Positions 37,040 through 46,792 of a stretch of DNA of 64,000 nt are shown here, one piece after another. Made by a program: the position numbers and the translations under genes. The notes under the pieces were generated by a model that was not told the origin of the DNA, made no database searches, and worked only from the letters and a program-made list of their open reading frames with translations. The DNA is taken from assembly GCA_963735055.1 (NCBI GenBank), contig CAVTJN010000004.1, positions 682,001 to 746,000 on the forward strand, given 5' to 3'. This stretch comes from JBBITI01 sp963735055. GTDB taxonomy: Bacteria; Chloroflexota; Dehalococcoidia; Dehalococcoidales; UBA2162. The stretch's first letter is position 1, and every line of letters starts with the position of its first letter.

Positions 37040-38631
37040 GATCGGTAATCGCCGGCTACTTCAACGACGGCCGCCCCGTCCGGAGCCCAGCTTCCCAGCA
37101 GCGCCACCCGCCGTCTCAATAGCATCGCCGTCGTCACCGCGGCCGCAAGAGCGGAAGCGCCGATTGTAAGCATCAGGACGTACCAACTGACAACCGCGGG
37201 CGGATCGGCGGGTTCTTCCAAGATCTGGCCGATTGTCTTGGTGGTCGACGAGCCGGCCGAGTAGACGGGCGGGACCGTCGTGTCCGGAATAGGTCGGGCC
37301 ACGGCCATGAAAGAACCGCTGAGATCATCTACGGTCACGGTGAATGACCCCGGCGACTGCCTGGTGACGGTGAATTCTACCTCTCGACTCGCCTCACCGG
37401 CCACCTGTACCGTTTGCTTCAGAATCTCGGATTCGTCCCCAGAACTGAGGTTCAGAATGACATCGTGACTTCCGCCCGCATCCCCCGTGTTGTTGACCTT
37501 AACGCGGATGGTCACCGGTTCGTTGACCATCGGTGGATTCGGGCTGATCTCCAGGTCGCCGGTCGTAAAGGCCGCCGGTCGAACGTGCGTGATTACCGCG
37601 TAGCGCGAAAAGTGACTGATATTTGCGGTAACGCTGCGGGAAGAGGGATCGACCGTGCTGTTGTTTTCGATCCACCTGCCCGCTGCCTGGTCCCAACTGC
37701 CGATGGTGAGATTCTTCTCCGTCAATCCCTTTGGCAGCAGTGAGGGGTCGTAGTTGATGGACAGCGCAACCGGTGCACTAAAGACGGCCCCATCCGGCCC
37801 GAAATCGTAGGCTGATCCAGCCATGATTGGACCGGCCGAAAGTGCGGTGGCATCAGTTGTCTGGCTGACGCTGATAGACCGTAGCGGTCCTCCGTCTCTG
37901 GTTCTGGCTTGAACTCCCTGACTGATCTTGAGCTTTGCTTTTCCGTCTTCGGAATTGGCGGCGGCTGGAATGCTGAACACTCCCTCGCTATTGGTGAAGA
38001 TGGTCAGGTTGGTGACACCGGGAATGGCAAATGCGCCACCACCACCTCCGGCGAATCCGCTAACTCCGGAATCCCCTCCGCCCGTCGTCGGTGCGGGTGG
38101 GGGGGAGTTTGTCGCTGATATGACAACCTGTCCGCTCACGATGTCTGCGGGCATGGCCTTGCCGTTCACGTCTCCCACTATGACACTCGACAGCCCCAGC
38201 GGAGATGTCCCCGGCCCGCTCTTGGCAGTCATGGTGACCACTGCGAACGTACCGGACGAGGACACGGTCTTCCCCGGGCTCACTATCGCCCCGGCGATGC
38301 CGGATACGCTACCACCGGAGTTGTCTATCCGACCGGGCATGAAGTATGTGCTGGCGCCGCTTTGCCTGAGCAGGTCTCCCTCCACCACCCCGTTCACCAT
38401 CATCAGTGACGGATTGAAGGAGAGACTGAATTGGACACCGGCGATGGCATTGTTTGGGCTCAAGTTGATGTACACGGAGAACGGCTGTCCGGCATTCACC
38501 GCCTGCGCTGGGCCCACCGCGGCTATCGCCACCGGTCCCGCCGCGTAGACACTTCCAGGAAGTGCAATGAACGACGCCAATAGGCCAAGTGTCAAAGTGA
38601 TCACAAGCACTTTTGAGATTCTATTGTTCAT
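37036..38631 (-). CDS. Membrane-anchored cohesin-domain protein
   Basis: The protein has 531 residues. The signal peptide ends near GSVYAAG. A cohesin-like domain covers about 33-175 (VNAGQPFSVYINLSPN, AGVQFSLSFNPSLM, 'MPADIVSGQVVIS'). A Gly-rich stretch follows, then a ZU5-like region, a CARDB-type adhesion domain (about 350-440, ISPNPPMVNEPVTIRVKVNN) and a C-terminal membrane helix (VLMLTIGASALAAAVTTAML) with a basic tail. Cohesins bind dockerins; the gene immediately upstream ends in a dockerin, so this protein probably holds that one on the cell surface. Confidence 0.8.
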   Translation of the reverse strand: MNNRISKVLVITLTLGLLASFIALPGSVYAAGPVAIAAVGPAQAVNAGQPFSVYINLSPNNAIAGVQFSLSFNPSLMMVNGVVEGDLLRQSGASTYFMPGRIDNSGGSVSGIAGAIVSPGKTVSSSGTFAVVTMTAKSGPGTSPLGLSSVIVGDVNGKAMPADIVSGQVVISATNSPPPAPTTGGGDSGVSGFAGGGGGAFAIPGVTNLTIFTNSEGVFSIPAAANSEDGKAKLKISQGVQARTRDGGPLRSISVSQTTDATALSAGPIMAGSAYDFGPDGAVFSAPVALSINYDPSLLPKGLTEKNLTIGSWDQAAGRWIENNSTVDPSSRSVTANISHFSRYAVITHVRPAAFTTGDLEISPNPPMVNEPVTIRVKVNNTGDAGGSHDVILNLSSGDESEILKQTVQVAGEASREVEFTVTRQSPGSFTVTVDDLSGSFMAVARPIPDTTVPPVYSAGSSTTKTIGQILEEPADPPAVVSWYVLMLTIGASALAAAVTTAMLLRRRVALLGSWAPDGAAVVEVAGDYRS

Positions 38632-38657
38632 CCTTGTTTACGTTTCCCCCGTCCTTC

Positions 38658-40886
38658 CTATGCAGTCCAGTGTTGCCCCACGACAATGCTGTCAAGGACG
38701 CTTATCATCCCATCTCCATTGACGTCTTCTCGTACCCAGCCGGGAGCGCCGGTCTGACCCCAGCGCTGACCTATCGCGATCACGTCAAGGACGTTGACCG
38801 CATTGTCCCGGTTGACATCCCAGGCCGCGTGGACAACGGTGATCGACAGGGATTTCGTGGCGGTCGTGCCGGCGCTGTCAATGACCCGGAAGGTGACTGA
38901 GGTTGGGCCACCCGCGGTGCCGGGAGTACCCGAGATGACACCGCTGGAACTCAGCAGTAGCCCCGCGGGTAATGTCCCCGAAGCTATCGCCCATGTATAG
39001 GAACCCGTTCCGCCGGTCGCGGTCAGTGTTTGAAAGTAGGTGACCCCTGCCGTCCCACCCGGCAACACCGTCGCGGTGGTGATGCTGGGCAGTCCACCAG
39101 TGGGTGGAGGGGCTGGGGTATTCACTGCACCGTCGATCTTGATCGAGAAGGACTTCGCTCCTGTCTCACCGGCACTGTCAGTTAGTAGAATGGTGACCGT
39201 CATCGCATTGCCACCTGTCGTGGGGACGCCTGAGATGATGCCGCCCGGCCTGAGCGACAGGCCCAGCGGAAGTGCCCCCGCGCTGATCGCCCACGTGTAG
39301 GAGCCGCTGCCGCCGCTCGCGGTCAGGGTCTGGGAGTAAGCCACACCAACAGTCCCGTTCGGGAGCACGGTGGCGTTGGTGATGCTGGGAAGTCCGCCAG
39401 CGGTTGGGGGTGTCGGGTTTGTCGGGGGTGTCGTGGTTGTGGGGGGTGTCGTAGTTGTCGGGGGAGTCGGATTTGTCGAGCCAACATACTCGTAGGCCCC
39501 AATGTCATAGGCTGACCCTTGTGGCCTGGGAGTCCCCACATAGTCCGTGGCCGGCGCGGACGGCGCTGAACCGGCGTCCCTGGCCGGCGAATTGGAGGAG
39601 ATCTTGAAGTCGGAAGCGGGACTGATCAGCAGCGGATCAGCCTTGATGTAGTCGGTCCCAAAGACGTCCAACACGTTATATCCGCCAGAGTTGTAGAAGA
39701 GATTGTGGTCGATGGTGATGCCGGCCGGACCGTTGGCAGTGAGAATAGCGCCATTGGCCCTGCCCGGATTGGGCACAATGATATTGTTTCTGATGACACA
39801 GTTGACCTGATATTGCACCGGGTCGTAGACCTGGATCTCAACAAACCCGTTATGGTAGAAGGTGTTGTTTATGATGCTGAAGGTCTTAGTGAAGTTATGT
39901 GGATAGGCGATAATCCCGCGGCCGGTGTTGTAAATCAGGTTGTTGTAGATGTTTATGTTAGTTTGAGGAACACCGGCATTCTCAGAACCCAGCGATATGC
40001 CGTTACCATCCTCATATGTAATTGGACCACCGTTGGCTGAGTATGGCACATCCACCAGGTCATGTATCTTGTTGCGATAGATAGAGATATTGGATTGAGG
40101 TATGACAGTTGTCTCCAGATAGATGGCATCGCTTCCTATGTGATAGATGTCGTTGTCATGGATTGAACCGTTACTGCTCCCATTCTTGATGTTTATGCCC
40201 TCTTTGTAATTGTCATGGATGGTGGAGTTCCTGATCTCAAAACCATTGACTTCTTTGAATGTTATTGATTCGTTCTGCCCCGATCTCACAGAATCGTAGA
40301 CTTCAACACTATCTACCAGTATGTTAGATACCACGGCTGCCTGGATACCCTCCCAGTAAACGTCGTGGATATCCAGATTGCTCAGAGTGATGTCGTGGGT
40401 GTTGCAGACGAATACTCCCGAATATGCCGCATTGTTTCTGATCTCAAAGCCATCAAGGTTGATGTAAGGGACATTGATCGTTACCAGTCCCATGTACCCA
40501 TTGACGTTAGGCAGTCCGGTCCCGTCGATGATAGGGAGATGACCGGGATAGGCCTTGATCGTGACCGGATATCCGGCTGAGCCGCCCCGGGCGCCTTCGG
40601 CTGAGGTAATCCAGATTTGCTCGTTGTAGGTCCCGTTCTTGACGTACACGGTGTCGCCGGCCACCGCCCTTATGGCCGCGTACTTGATGGTCAGCCAGGG
40701 GCTCGTCTCGGTTCCTGAGCCAGAGTTCGACCCGTTCTTAGCGACATAGTAAGTATTGCCGGCGGCATGAGCCTGCTGGGCCGGCACCAGCGTCGATCCC
40801 AAAACGATTACAGCGACTGTGAATAGCGACGCGATGCCCGTCTTCGAGACCTGCCTCAGGCGCCACTTCTTGACCGTATTTCTCAA
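38658..40886 (-). CDS. Beta-helix surface protein with Ig-like domains and C-terminal dockerin
   Basis: The protein has 742 residues with a TTG start (AGGAGA upstream). The signal peptide ends near AQQAHAAG. The beta-helix domain (about 45-460) is very like that of the protein at 33908. A Thr/Pro linker, then two He_PIG-type Ig domains (LPNGTVGVAYSQTLTASGG and LPGGTAGVTYFQTLTATGG), then a type I dockerin with two calcium loops (DVNRDNAVNVLDVIAIGQRW and DVNGDGMISVLDSIVVGQHW). It lacks a membrane anchor, unlike its paralogue. The cohesin gene follows 26 bases on. A polysaccharide-binding or -cleaving role is likely. Confidence 0.87.
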   Translation of the reverse strand: MRNTVKKWRLRQVSKTGIASLFTVAVIVLGSTLVPAQQAHAAGNTYYVAKNGSNSGSGTETSPWLTIKYAAIRAVAGDTVYVKNGTYNEQIWITSAEGARGGSAGYPVTIKAYPGHLPIIDGTGLPNVNGYMGLVTINVPYINLDGFEIRNNAAYSGVFVCNTHDITLSNLDIHDVYWEGIQAAVVSNILVDSVEVYDSVRSGQNESITFKEVNGFEIRNSTIHDNYKEGINIKNGSSNGSIHDNDIYHIGSDAIYLETTVIPQSNISIYRNKIHDLVDVPYSANGGPITYEDGNGISLGSENAGVPQTNINIYNNLIYNTGRGIIAYPHNFTKTFSIINNTFYHNGFVEIQVYDPVQYQVNCVIRNNIIVPNPGRANGAILTANGPAGITIDHNLFYNSGGYNVLDVFGTDYIKADPLLISPASDFKISSNSPARDAGSAPSAPATDYVGTPRPQGSAYDIGAYEYVGSTNPTPPTTTTPPTTTTPPTNPTPPTAGGLPSITNATVLPNGTVGVAYSQTLTASGGSGSYTWAISAGALPLGLSLRPGGIISGVPTTGGNAMTVTILLTDSAGETGAKSFSIKIDGAVNTPAPPPTGGLPSITTATVLPGGTAGVTYFQTLTATGGTGSYTWAIASGTLPAGLLLSSSGVISGTPGTAGGPTSVTFRVIDSAGTTATKSLSITVVHAAWDVNRDNAVNVLDVIAIGQRWGQTGAPGWVREDVNGDGMISVLDSIVVGQHWTA

Positions 40887-41316
40887 ACCGAAACTCTCCT
40901 GATAAGCCTAAGCCGGGATGCGCTGACTGTCTTCCCCGCCTCGGTTGGGCGACTGCCGGTACCAGTCAGAGACAATTACACGGCGGGCGACGGGGGCAAC
41001 ACACTTCCGAGTTTATTGATTTCCCGGGTGTATGAATATCGCCCGATAGTAGTGAAGCGAATGGTCATTTAGTCATCCGACGCTGTCAGCGACAAGTCCC
41101 TGCGCCCGGAAGAAGTGGCATTGGAGAGTAAGACCGAGGCGTTAACGGAGGCGGCATGCCAGGGGCGGCCCCGGCTCGGTGGAATCGCCGGGACAGGTGT
41201 GTTATCATGTTGTCTGCCTCTTTAGGGCCCGAAGTTATACGACGCGGTCTGGTAATTGTCTTCTCTCGTCCGGCTCGACGGGCTAGCCTCAGGCGGTATT
41301 AGGGCACTATTGACTG
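40887..41316. other. 430-base intergenic region between divergent genes
   Basis: It must hold promoters for the dockerin gene (minus) and the epimerase-like gene (plus), but no strong -35/-10 pair was found. AGCCTAAGCCG near 40903 also occurs near 23717; two copies alone are not evidence of an operator. No gene or structured RNA was recognised. Confidence 0.4.
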
Positions 41317-42372
41317 ATGACAAGACGGAAATATCCAGCCATTAAGTCTGTCGCCAAAGTCCTGGCTATTGTGCTCGGGTGCAGCGTCATTCTCGCCATT
41401 CCGATGGTGAAACTGACCATGGACTGGTCCAGAAGTGTGTCGCGACAGTTGTACGGCGCGGTCACTGGAGTACTACGCACGCATTCTCCCGGAATCATCA
41501 AAATTGATGAGAACGGCGTGCCGATTGCGGACTATGGTTACCAGATGGGTGAATACCTGGGACCGCAGAGAAATCCGCTGACAATTGCCACCAAGGCGAC
41601 GTCTTACTTCGATCAGTACTCAAGTGCCGGGAACCCGGTTAAGAAAGACTACTTCCTGAATTGTATCCGTTGGTTGGCGGAAGCCGAGAAAGATAGGGGG
41701 GCGTATTCACTGTGGGCCTATGAATTTGACGTCCGTCCCTACAATCTCAAGGCTCCGTACTATTCCGCCATGGCACAAACACGCATCATGGTTGCTTTCG
41801 AAAGGGCCTACGAACTAACCAAGGACCAACGCTACGAACTGCTCTCGCTCAAGGCGATGCGGTCTCTCGAGGTGCCGATAGGTGATGGCGGGGTCCTGCA
41901 CGTTGACCCGCGCGATGGGGGCAGTTGGTACGAGGAACTGGCCAGCGATACGATAAAGCCTCCGTTGATTCTGAACGGGTTCATATTCAGCCTGTTGGAC
42001 CTGAATGATGTTTTTGTCCGAACCGGTTCGCAAGAAGCCAAGACATTGTTTGACAATGGGGTGGTTGAACTCAAGAGGCATCTAGCCGACTTTGACACTG
42101 GACGGTGGACATACTACGACATGGAGGGCGAATTGGCCTACGACTACCATTATGTCCACATTGATCAGATGCGGCAGCTATACGATATTACCGGTCAAGC
42201 CATATTCAAGGCATATCACGACAAGTGGGCTTCGTATTTCCCCTGGAACCCGATGTGGGCCCGGGAACGGTTTGCTGCCTACTTGCTGGACGTTACCATC
42301 ATCTTCATTGGATCCAGTATCACTATTCTCCTGGTGTACGGCTTGACCCGACGGCGTTCCCGGGAGAAGTAG
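41317..42372 (+). CDS. D-glucuronyl C5-epimerase C-terminal-domain protein, membrane-bound
   Basis: The protein has 351 residues. An N-terminal membrane helix (about 13-33) and a C-terminal one (about 322-342, followed by TRRRSREK) flank a soluble alpha/alpha-barrel domain. Segments AYSLWAYEFDVRPYNLKAPYYSAMAQ, GGSWYEELASD and LNGFIFSLLDLNDVF follow the C5-epim_C family, whose members flip C5 of uronic acids in polymers (heparan sulfate, bacterial counterparts). It opens the plus-strand cluster with the flippase and a GT2. A role in modifying the exported uronic-acid glycan is inferred. Confidence 0.75.
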   Translation: MTRRKYPAIKSVAKVLAIVLGCSVILAIPMVKLTMDWSRSVSRQLYGAVTGVLRTHSPGIIKIDENGVPIADYGYQMGEYLGPQRNPLTIATKATSYFDQYSSAGNPVKKDYFLNCIRWLAEAEKDRGAYSLWAYEFDVRPYNLKAPYYSAMAQTRIMVAFERAYELTKDQRYELLSLKAMRSLEVPIGDGGVLHVDPRDGGSWYEELASDTIKPPLILNGFIFSLLDLNDVFVRTGSQEAKTLFDNGVVELKRHLADFDTGRWTYYDMEGELAYDYHYVHIDQMRQLYDITGQAIFKAYHDKWASYFPWNPMWARERFAAYLLDVTIIFIGSSITILLVYGLTRRRSREK

Positions 42373-42383
42373 TCTCCGCCGGC

Positions 42384-43862
42384 ATGACGAACATGAACGC
42401 GACTCCCGACACCGAACTGCGCGGGTTTGCCAGGGATATCTTGGTTTTCGGTCTCGCCCAGGGAATCCTCCTGGTTTTCGGCTTCGTTCAATCCCTCCTG
42501 ATTCCCAAGTTCCTTACCGTCGAGAGCTATGGCTATTGGCAGGTCTTCTTGCTCTACGGCAGCTACATTGGCATACTGCACGTCGGTTTTCTGGACGGAG
42601 TTCTGTTGCGCTGGGCCGGAAAAGACATCTCCGAAATAACCGGCGAAATAGCCGTAGCCTTTCGATTCCTTGTCATCGAACTGCTAACCATCATATTGCC
42701 GCTGGGTGCTGTTTCGTATTTTGTCCTTCGGCCGCATATTGGCTGGATAGGCGTGTGGATACTGACCTGGGGTTTGGTGATGTGTCTGGAGACCTTCTTT
42801 GTCTTCGTTTGCCAGGCCGCAAAACGGTTCAAGTTCCTGGCAATCCTGAATCTAAGCATTGGCGGACTGTTCCTGGTTCTCATTCTTATCTTGAAGGCGA
42901 TCAACTCCACCGGCTATTCTCAGGTTGTCATCGCTTACATCGCTACTTACGTTCTGGCGCTATTTGCTCTAATGGTCTTCTTCCGGAAATATCTTCGATC
43001 CGCGAGCGGCCGCAGGCGATCGTCAGTGGCGGAATTTGGCAAGGCGAATATAGGCGTTGGCATCTTCGTCCTGTTAGGCAATTTCGGCACCGCGGTCATG
43101 TTCAGTATTGACCGGATGATGATCAGCGCTCTCTTCCCCCTGCAGCAGTTTGCCATCTATGCCTTTGCCCTAACCATCTCCGGAATCGGCAACGCTTTGG
43201 TCGGCGCCGTATCGCAGGTTTTCCTTCCCTACATAAAGGGGGCGGTACCAGAACTGCGAAATAAGGCTTACCATCTGGCGAAGTCCGCCGTTGTCATCCT
43301 GTGGGCGGGTGCGTTGACGCTGTATTTTCCGCTCAGCAAGATAATTCGGTCATATCTCTCGGACTACGCTCCTTCAGTGCCTATAATCCAGATCATTTTC
43401 GGCACGATCGGCTTCTGCAGCATAATTCAGATACTGCATGCCAACTACTACAAAGCTTACGGCAAACAGAGACAATATTTTTCCCGGGCCATCATCATAC
43501 TGGCCATTTCGGCAATATCTGTGTTCATAGTCATCAAGGCGTGGCATACGCTGGAAAGCGTCGCCATCACCATGTTCGTGATCTTTGGCTCGTGGTATGC
43601 TCTCAACGAAGTGACTTTAGAGGCAACGGTAGGCGAACTCGGTTGGCGCAGCATACGGAAGGACCTGATAACCATGGCCGGCTATCTGGCCGTCTTCTGG
43701 CTGACGTCGCTCGCAACCAACTGGTTTGTCGCTCAGACATTGGTCTATCTGAGCCTGTTCTGCTTGATCACGTGGCTTCTGCTTCGCCACGAGGTACGAG
43801 AGCTGTTCAATATCCTGAACAGGACACTTCCTGGCCGATTAGCGAAAAGACGGGTAGAATAG
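42384..43862 (+). CDS. Polysaccharide flippase (Wzx/MATE-like oligosaccharide exporter)
   Basis: The protein has 492 residues and about 12-14 hydrophobic helices, opening with FGLAQGILLVFGFVQSLLIPKFLTVESYGYWQVF, the usual start of MVF/Wzx-type transporters. These move lipid-linked oligosaccharide across the membrane. I choose ATG 42384, 11 bases after the preceding stop; a longer frame into the preceding gene is an artefact. It is followed 22 bases later by a glycosyltransferase. Confidence 0.87.
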   Translation: MTNMNATPDTELRGFARDILVFGLAQGILLVFGFVQSLLIPKFLTVESYGYWQVFLLYGSYIGILHVGFLDGVLLRWAGKDISEITGEIAVAFRFLVIELLTIILPLGAVSYFVLRPHIGWIGVWILTWGLVMCLETFFVFVCQAAKRFKFLAILNLSIGGLFLVLILILKAINSTGYSQVVIAYIATYVLALFALMVFFRKYLRSASGRRRSSVAEFGKANIGVGIFVLLGNFGTAVMFSIDRMMISALFPLQQFAIYAFALTISGIGNALVGAVSQVFLPYIKGAVPELRNKAYHLAKSAVVILWAGALTLYFPLSKIIRSYLSDYAPSVPIIQIIFGTIGFCSIIQILHANYYKAYGKQRQYFSRAIIILAISAISVFIVIKAWHTLESVAITMFVIFGSWYALNEVTLEATVGELGWRSIRKDLITMAGYLAVFWLTSLATNWFVAQTLVYLSLFCLITWLLLRHEVRELFNILNRTLPGRLAKRRVE

Positions 43863-43884
43863 CAGCAATCAAGACCGACAGACG

Positions 43885-44886
43885 ATGGACAGACAACCTT
43901 TGGTCTCCATAATTACCGCCACCTACAACCATGAACGATTCATCGGTCCGTGCATTGAGAGCGTCTTGAGCCAAACGTACCCTCATTGGGAGATGATCGT
44001 TATTGATGATGGTTCCAAAGACCGGACCAGCGAGATAGTGGCCAAGTATGAGGATGCGAGAATAAAGCACACCAAGCAGGACAACGTCGGAATCTGGAGA
44101 TTGGGGGAGACCTACAACAAAGCTTTGGGCATGTCAGCCGGATCACTCATTGCCGTCCTCGAGGGTGACGACCTATGGCCTCCTGACAAGATCGAAAAGC
44201 AATTACCCGCATTCGACAGGCCAGAAGTGGTGTTGAGCTTCGGAAACGTGACCATGGTGGATACCAACGGCAAGATCCTTTATGCCCAGCGGGGTAATCT
44301 CAAATGGTTCAAAGGGAGGACGCGGCCACAGGTCTTACGGAGGTTGTTCTCGAACAACTTTGTGCCGGCCTGCACCGCTATGTGCCGGAGGGACGCCCTG
44401 GTCACGATCGGTGGCTTCTATCAGCCCACCGGTACTCCCTTTGTCGACTATCCCACGTGGCTGAAGCTCTTGCTGCAGGGAGAGGTGGGTCCGGTACCTG
44501 AGGTGTTGGGGTACTGGCGCGTCCACCAGAATCAGATATCCTTCAGCAAGGTCTTTGAAATGAGTGAGGCAAGGAGCAAAGTAAGGGAGGATTTCTACGG
44601 GCAGTTGTCACTGGAGACCAGGAATTCGCTGTCCATCAGCGCATCGGACTTGACAAGATTGAGACAGCAGAGCCTCAGTTCTTACCATTTCACGGTCGGG
44701 AGAACAGAGCTGGTAGACGGCGAGTGGCGGGAAGCCAGAACTCATTTCAAAGAGGCCTTCTCCAGCGGGACTCTGCTCTCCAAGTGTTTATCCGCGGTGG
44801 GAATTATCTGCAGTTACCTCAGACTGAACCTGGAATGGGCCGCTCTTATTGCGTGCGCTCGGCCTCGCTACAATTGGATGGCTTGA
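43885..44886 (+). CDS. Glycosyltransferase family 2 protein
   Basis: A 333-residue GT-A enzyme: PLVSIITATYNHERFIGPCIESVLSQTYPHWEMIVIDDGS (nucleotide binding), LEGDDLW as the DxD-type metal site, and 'GFYQPTGTPFVDYPTWLKLLLQ' near the acceptor side. There is no transmembrane segment, so it should be cytoplasmic and act on a lipid-linked acceptor. It ends the three-gene plus-strand unit and is convergent with the membrane protein at 44942. Confidence 0.9.
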   Translation: MDRQPLVSIITATYNHERFIGPCIESVLSQTYPHWEMIVIDDGSKDRTSEIVAKYEDARIKHTKQDNVGIWRLGETYNKALGMSAGSLIAVLEGDDLWPPDKIEKQLPAFDRPEVVLSFGNVTMVDTNGKILYAQRGNLKWFKGRTRPQVLRRLFSNNFVPACTAMCRRDALVTIGGFYQPTGTPFVDYPTWLKLLLQGEVGPVPEVLGYWRVHQNQISFSKVFEMSEARSKVREDFYGQLSLETRNSLSISASDLTRLRQQSLSSYHFTVGRTELVDGEWREARTHFKEAFSSGTLLSKCLSAVGIICSYLRLNLEWAALIACARPRYNWMA

Positions 44887-44941
44887 TCGAATTATTTCCG
44901 ATCTGTCGTCCGGCAGGGTCCAGGTTCGCCAGGCCTGCGTC

Positions 44942-46756
44942 TTACGGCGTGAGACGCCGTGTATAGAACAAGTCCATACCGCCGTTCGAATATACCTTGC
45001 TCACGCTGCGGTCGCGTTCAAGGGCAGCAAAATCAGCGTCGTTGAATCTCCCCACAGCCCCCCATACCGCCGAATAGAGTGATCGGTCCAAGGTTACGAT
45101 TCCAGCGTACTTACCGTCGGGATATTGTTCGCCCAGAGTGGCGTATTGCCCGTAGCCGAAGTGATCGGCAAACTGCACGTTGATGTAATACTTACCATCG
45201 TGATTGTCGGGTCTGCCTCGCGCCGCTTCAGTTCCCAGTACAATGTCGAAGTACCTGAACGCCGCAACCGAAATAGTGCTCACGCTAATGTTTCTATCTT
45301 TTTCCGAAATCGTCCAGTCAAATCCCGCCACGGATGCCTCAGTGAGCTGCAGGTTAGGCTGAAGAACATAAGGCGAATAATATAGCCCTCTGAAGCTGGC
45401 CACGGCAGGGATCAACAACAGCAGGATCACCACGACATAACTCAGAAGCCCACTCTTCAAATTCCGGCCAATCGACAGGATGCCGACAGCAGCCAGCCCC
45501 GGCGTGAGCAACATGATGTAATGCAGCCCCCGTTCCTCGCCGACGAATACCAGGCCGAGCGCCCCCGCGAGGTAGAGCAAGTAAGCCAGACCCGACATCA
45601 GAAACATGAGGCCAACGTCTACGATCGCGGGCGATAGGAATTCACCGGCAGACTTTCGGATCTGACGAAGGACCAGTATCAGACCTGTCAGGCTGAGTAC
45701 GACGAGTATGGTATCCGCACCATATGATTTCAAGTACAATAGCACCAAGTCGCCGCCCTGTACGTTGATCTTGGACAGCGTGTCTCCCATCGCGCCCAAC
45801 ACTCTGCCAATACGGCCGATATTATCCAAGAGGTCAGTTAGATTCCTTCCGAACATCTCAAATGAACGGAGCCACGCCACGAGCATGCCCAATTCAACGA
45901 TTCCGAAAACGAGGGGCAGATAGAACTGCCGGATATTAGCCAGATTATCCTTTCGGTTGAGCAACGCCTTGACGGGTAGTCCGATGAAAAAGATGCCGAG
46001 GAGAAATACTCCTAACATCAGTGAGGAAAGCGGGTGGAAAATCGGGTACGTGATTAGTAGTATGAGAAACAGGACCACGTACGATCGCTCTGACTGGGAC
46101 TTGAAGTAGAAATAAAAGACCAGCGGAAGCATGAATATGGACCATCCATTTGGCACGAGAACGAAATGAAAATCAGCCTCAATGAATACGACCGCGGCGA
46201 TCGCTGCCGCCAACAGTTGCTGCTCCCGTCTGCGCAGAACGGCCGTTGATAGCAGATAGCTGGAAATAACGAAGAAACCAGAAAGGAAGGCCTCGCTCAC
46301 GTTTCCAACCAATCGGAGCGGCATCTCGGTAACCAGCACGATTTGAGAAAGCACTGAGTGCGTGATCGGATAGAAATTCAGTCGGTCGAAATTCCCCGTG
46401 TCCAGCACGGTTTTCACATCACCCCAATGACTCATGGTGTCGCCGGACCAGGTGAAATACCCTCTAACATGAGGAACAACCAGAATACTGAAATGACTCA
46501 ACACCAGGATCAGCAAACCAAGCATCCAAATCCGGCTGGTCTGGTAGCCTTTGCGAATCACCTGGTCAACGATGATAGTCGCGCCACCCAGTATAGCCGT
46601 GAAAATCAGCGCCCAGGTGAGAGTCGGAGTCTTGCCATAGATATCTAGTTCGTATCCGCTGGCGGGGCTTTCCCGGGCAATCATGACCGCTGCCCCGAGT
46701 GCCAGTAATGAGACCACGGCAATTACCTTCGGCATGTAATTCTGGTTTCTATCCAT
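44942..46756 (-). CDS. Multi-spanning membrane protein, possible glycosyltransferase or polymerase
   Basis: The protein has 604 residues with about 12 hydrophobic helices in the first 450 and a soluble C-terminal part of about 140. The extracytoplasmic loop 'SGDTMSHWGDVKTVLDTGNF' with an early acidic pair resembles GT-C membrane glycosyltransferases; a Wzy-type polymerase is the other option. The C-terminal part (EASVAGFDWTISEKD, 'YATLGEQYPDGKYAGIV') looks like a periplasmic domain. It is the last gene of the long minus-strand glycan operon. Confidence 0.6.
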   Translation of the reverse strand: MDRNQNYMPKVIAVVSLLALGAAVMIARESPASGYELDIYGKTPTLTWALIFTAILGGATIIVDQVIRKGYQTSRIWMLGLLILVLSHFSILVVPHVRGYFTWSGDTMSHWGDVKTVLDTGNFDRLNFYPITHSVLSQIVLVTEMPLRLVGNVSEAFLSGFFVISSYLLSTAVLRRREQQLLAAAIAAVVFIEADFHFVLVPNGWSIFMLPLVFYFYFKSQSERSYVVLFLILLITYPIFHPLSSLMLGVFLLGIFFIGLPVKALLNRKDNLANIRQFYLPLVFGIVELGMLVAWLRSFEMFGRNLTDLLDNIGRIGRVLGAMGDTLSKINVQGGDLVLLYLKSYGADTILVVLSLTGLILVLRQIRKSAGEFLSPAIVDVGLMFLMSGLAYLLYLAGALGLVFVGEERGLHYIMLLTPGLAAVGILSIGRNLKSGLLSYVVVILLLLIPAVASFRGLYYSPYVLQPNLQLTEASVAGFDWTISEKDRNISVSTISVAAFRYFDIVLGTEAARGRPDNHDGKYYINVQFADHFGYGQYATLGEQYPDGKYAGIVTLDRSLYSAVWGAVGRFNDADFAALERDRSVSKVYSNGGMDLFYTRRLTP

Positions 46757-46792
46757 CCCGTCCTTGTTCCTCTCGAAGACTGCCGTCGTCAG

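Noticed and set aside
44944..44960. Perfect 7-bp inverted repeat ACGGCGT/ACGCCGT near the end of the membrane-protein gene as a terminator
   Set aside because: It lies inside coding sequence and has no T run on either strand.
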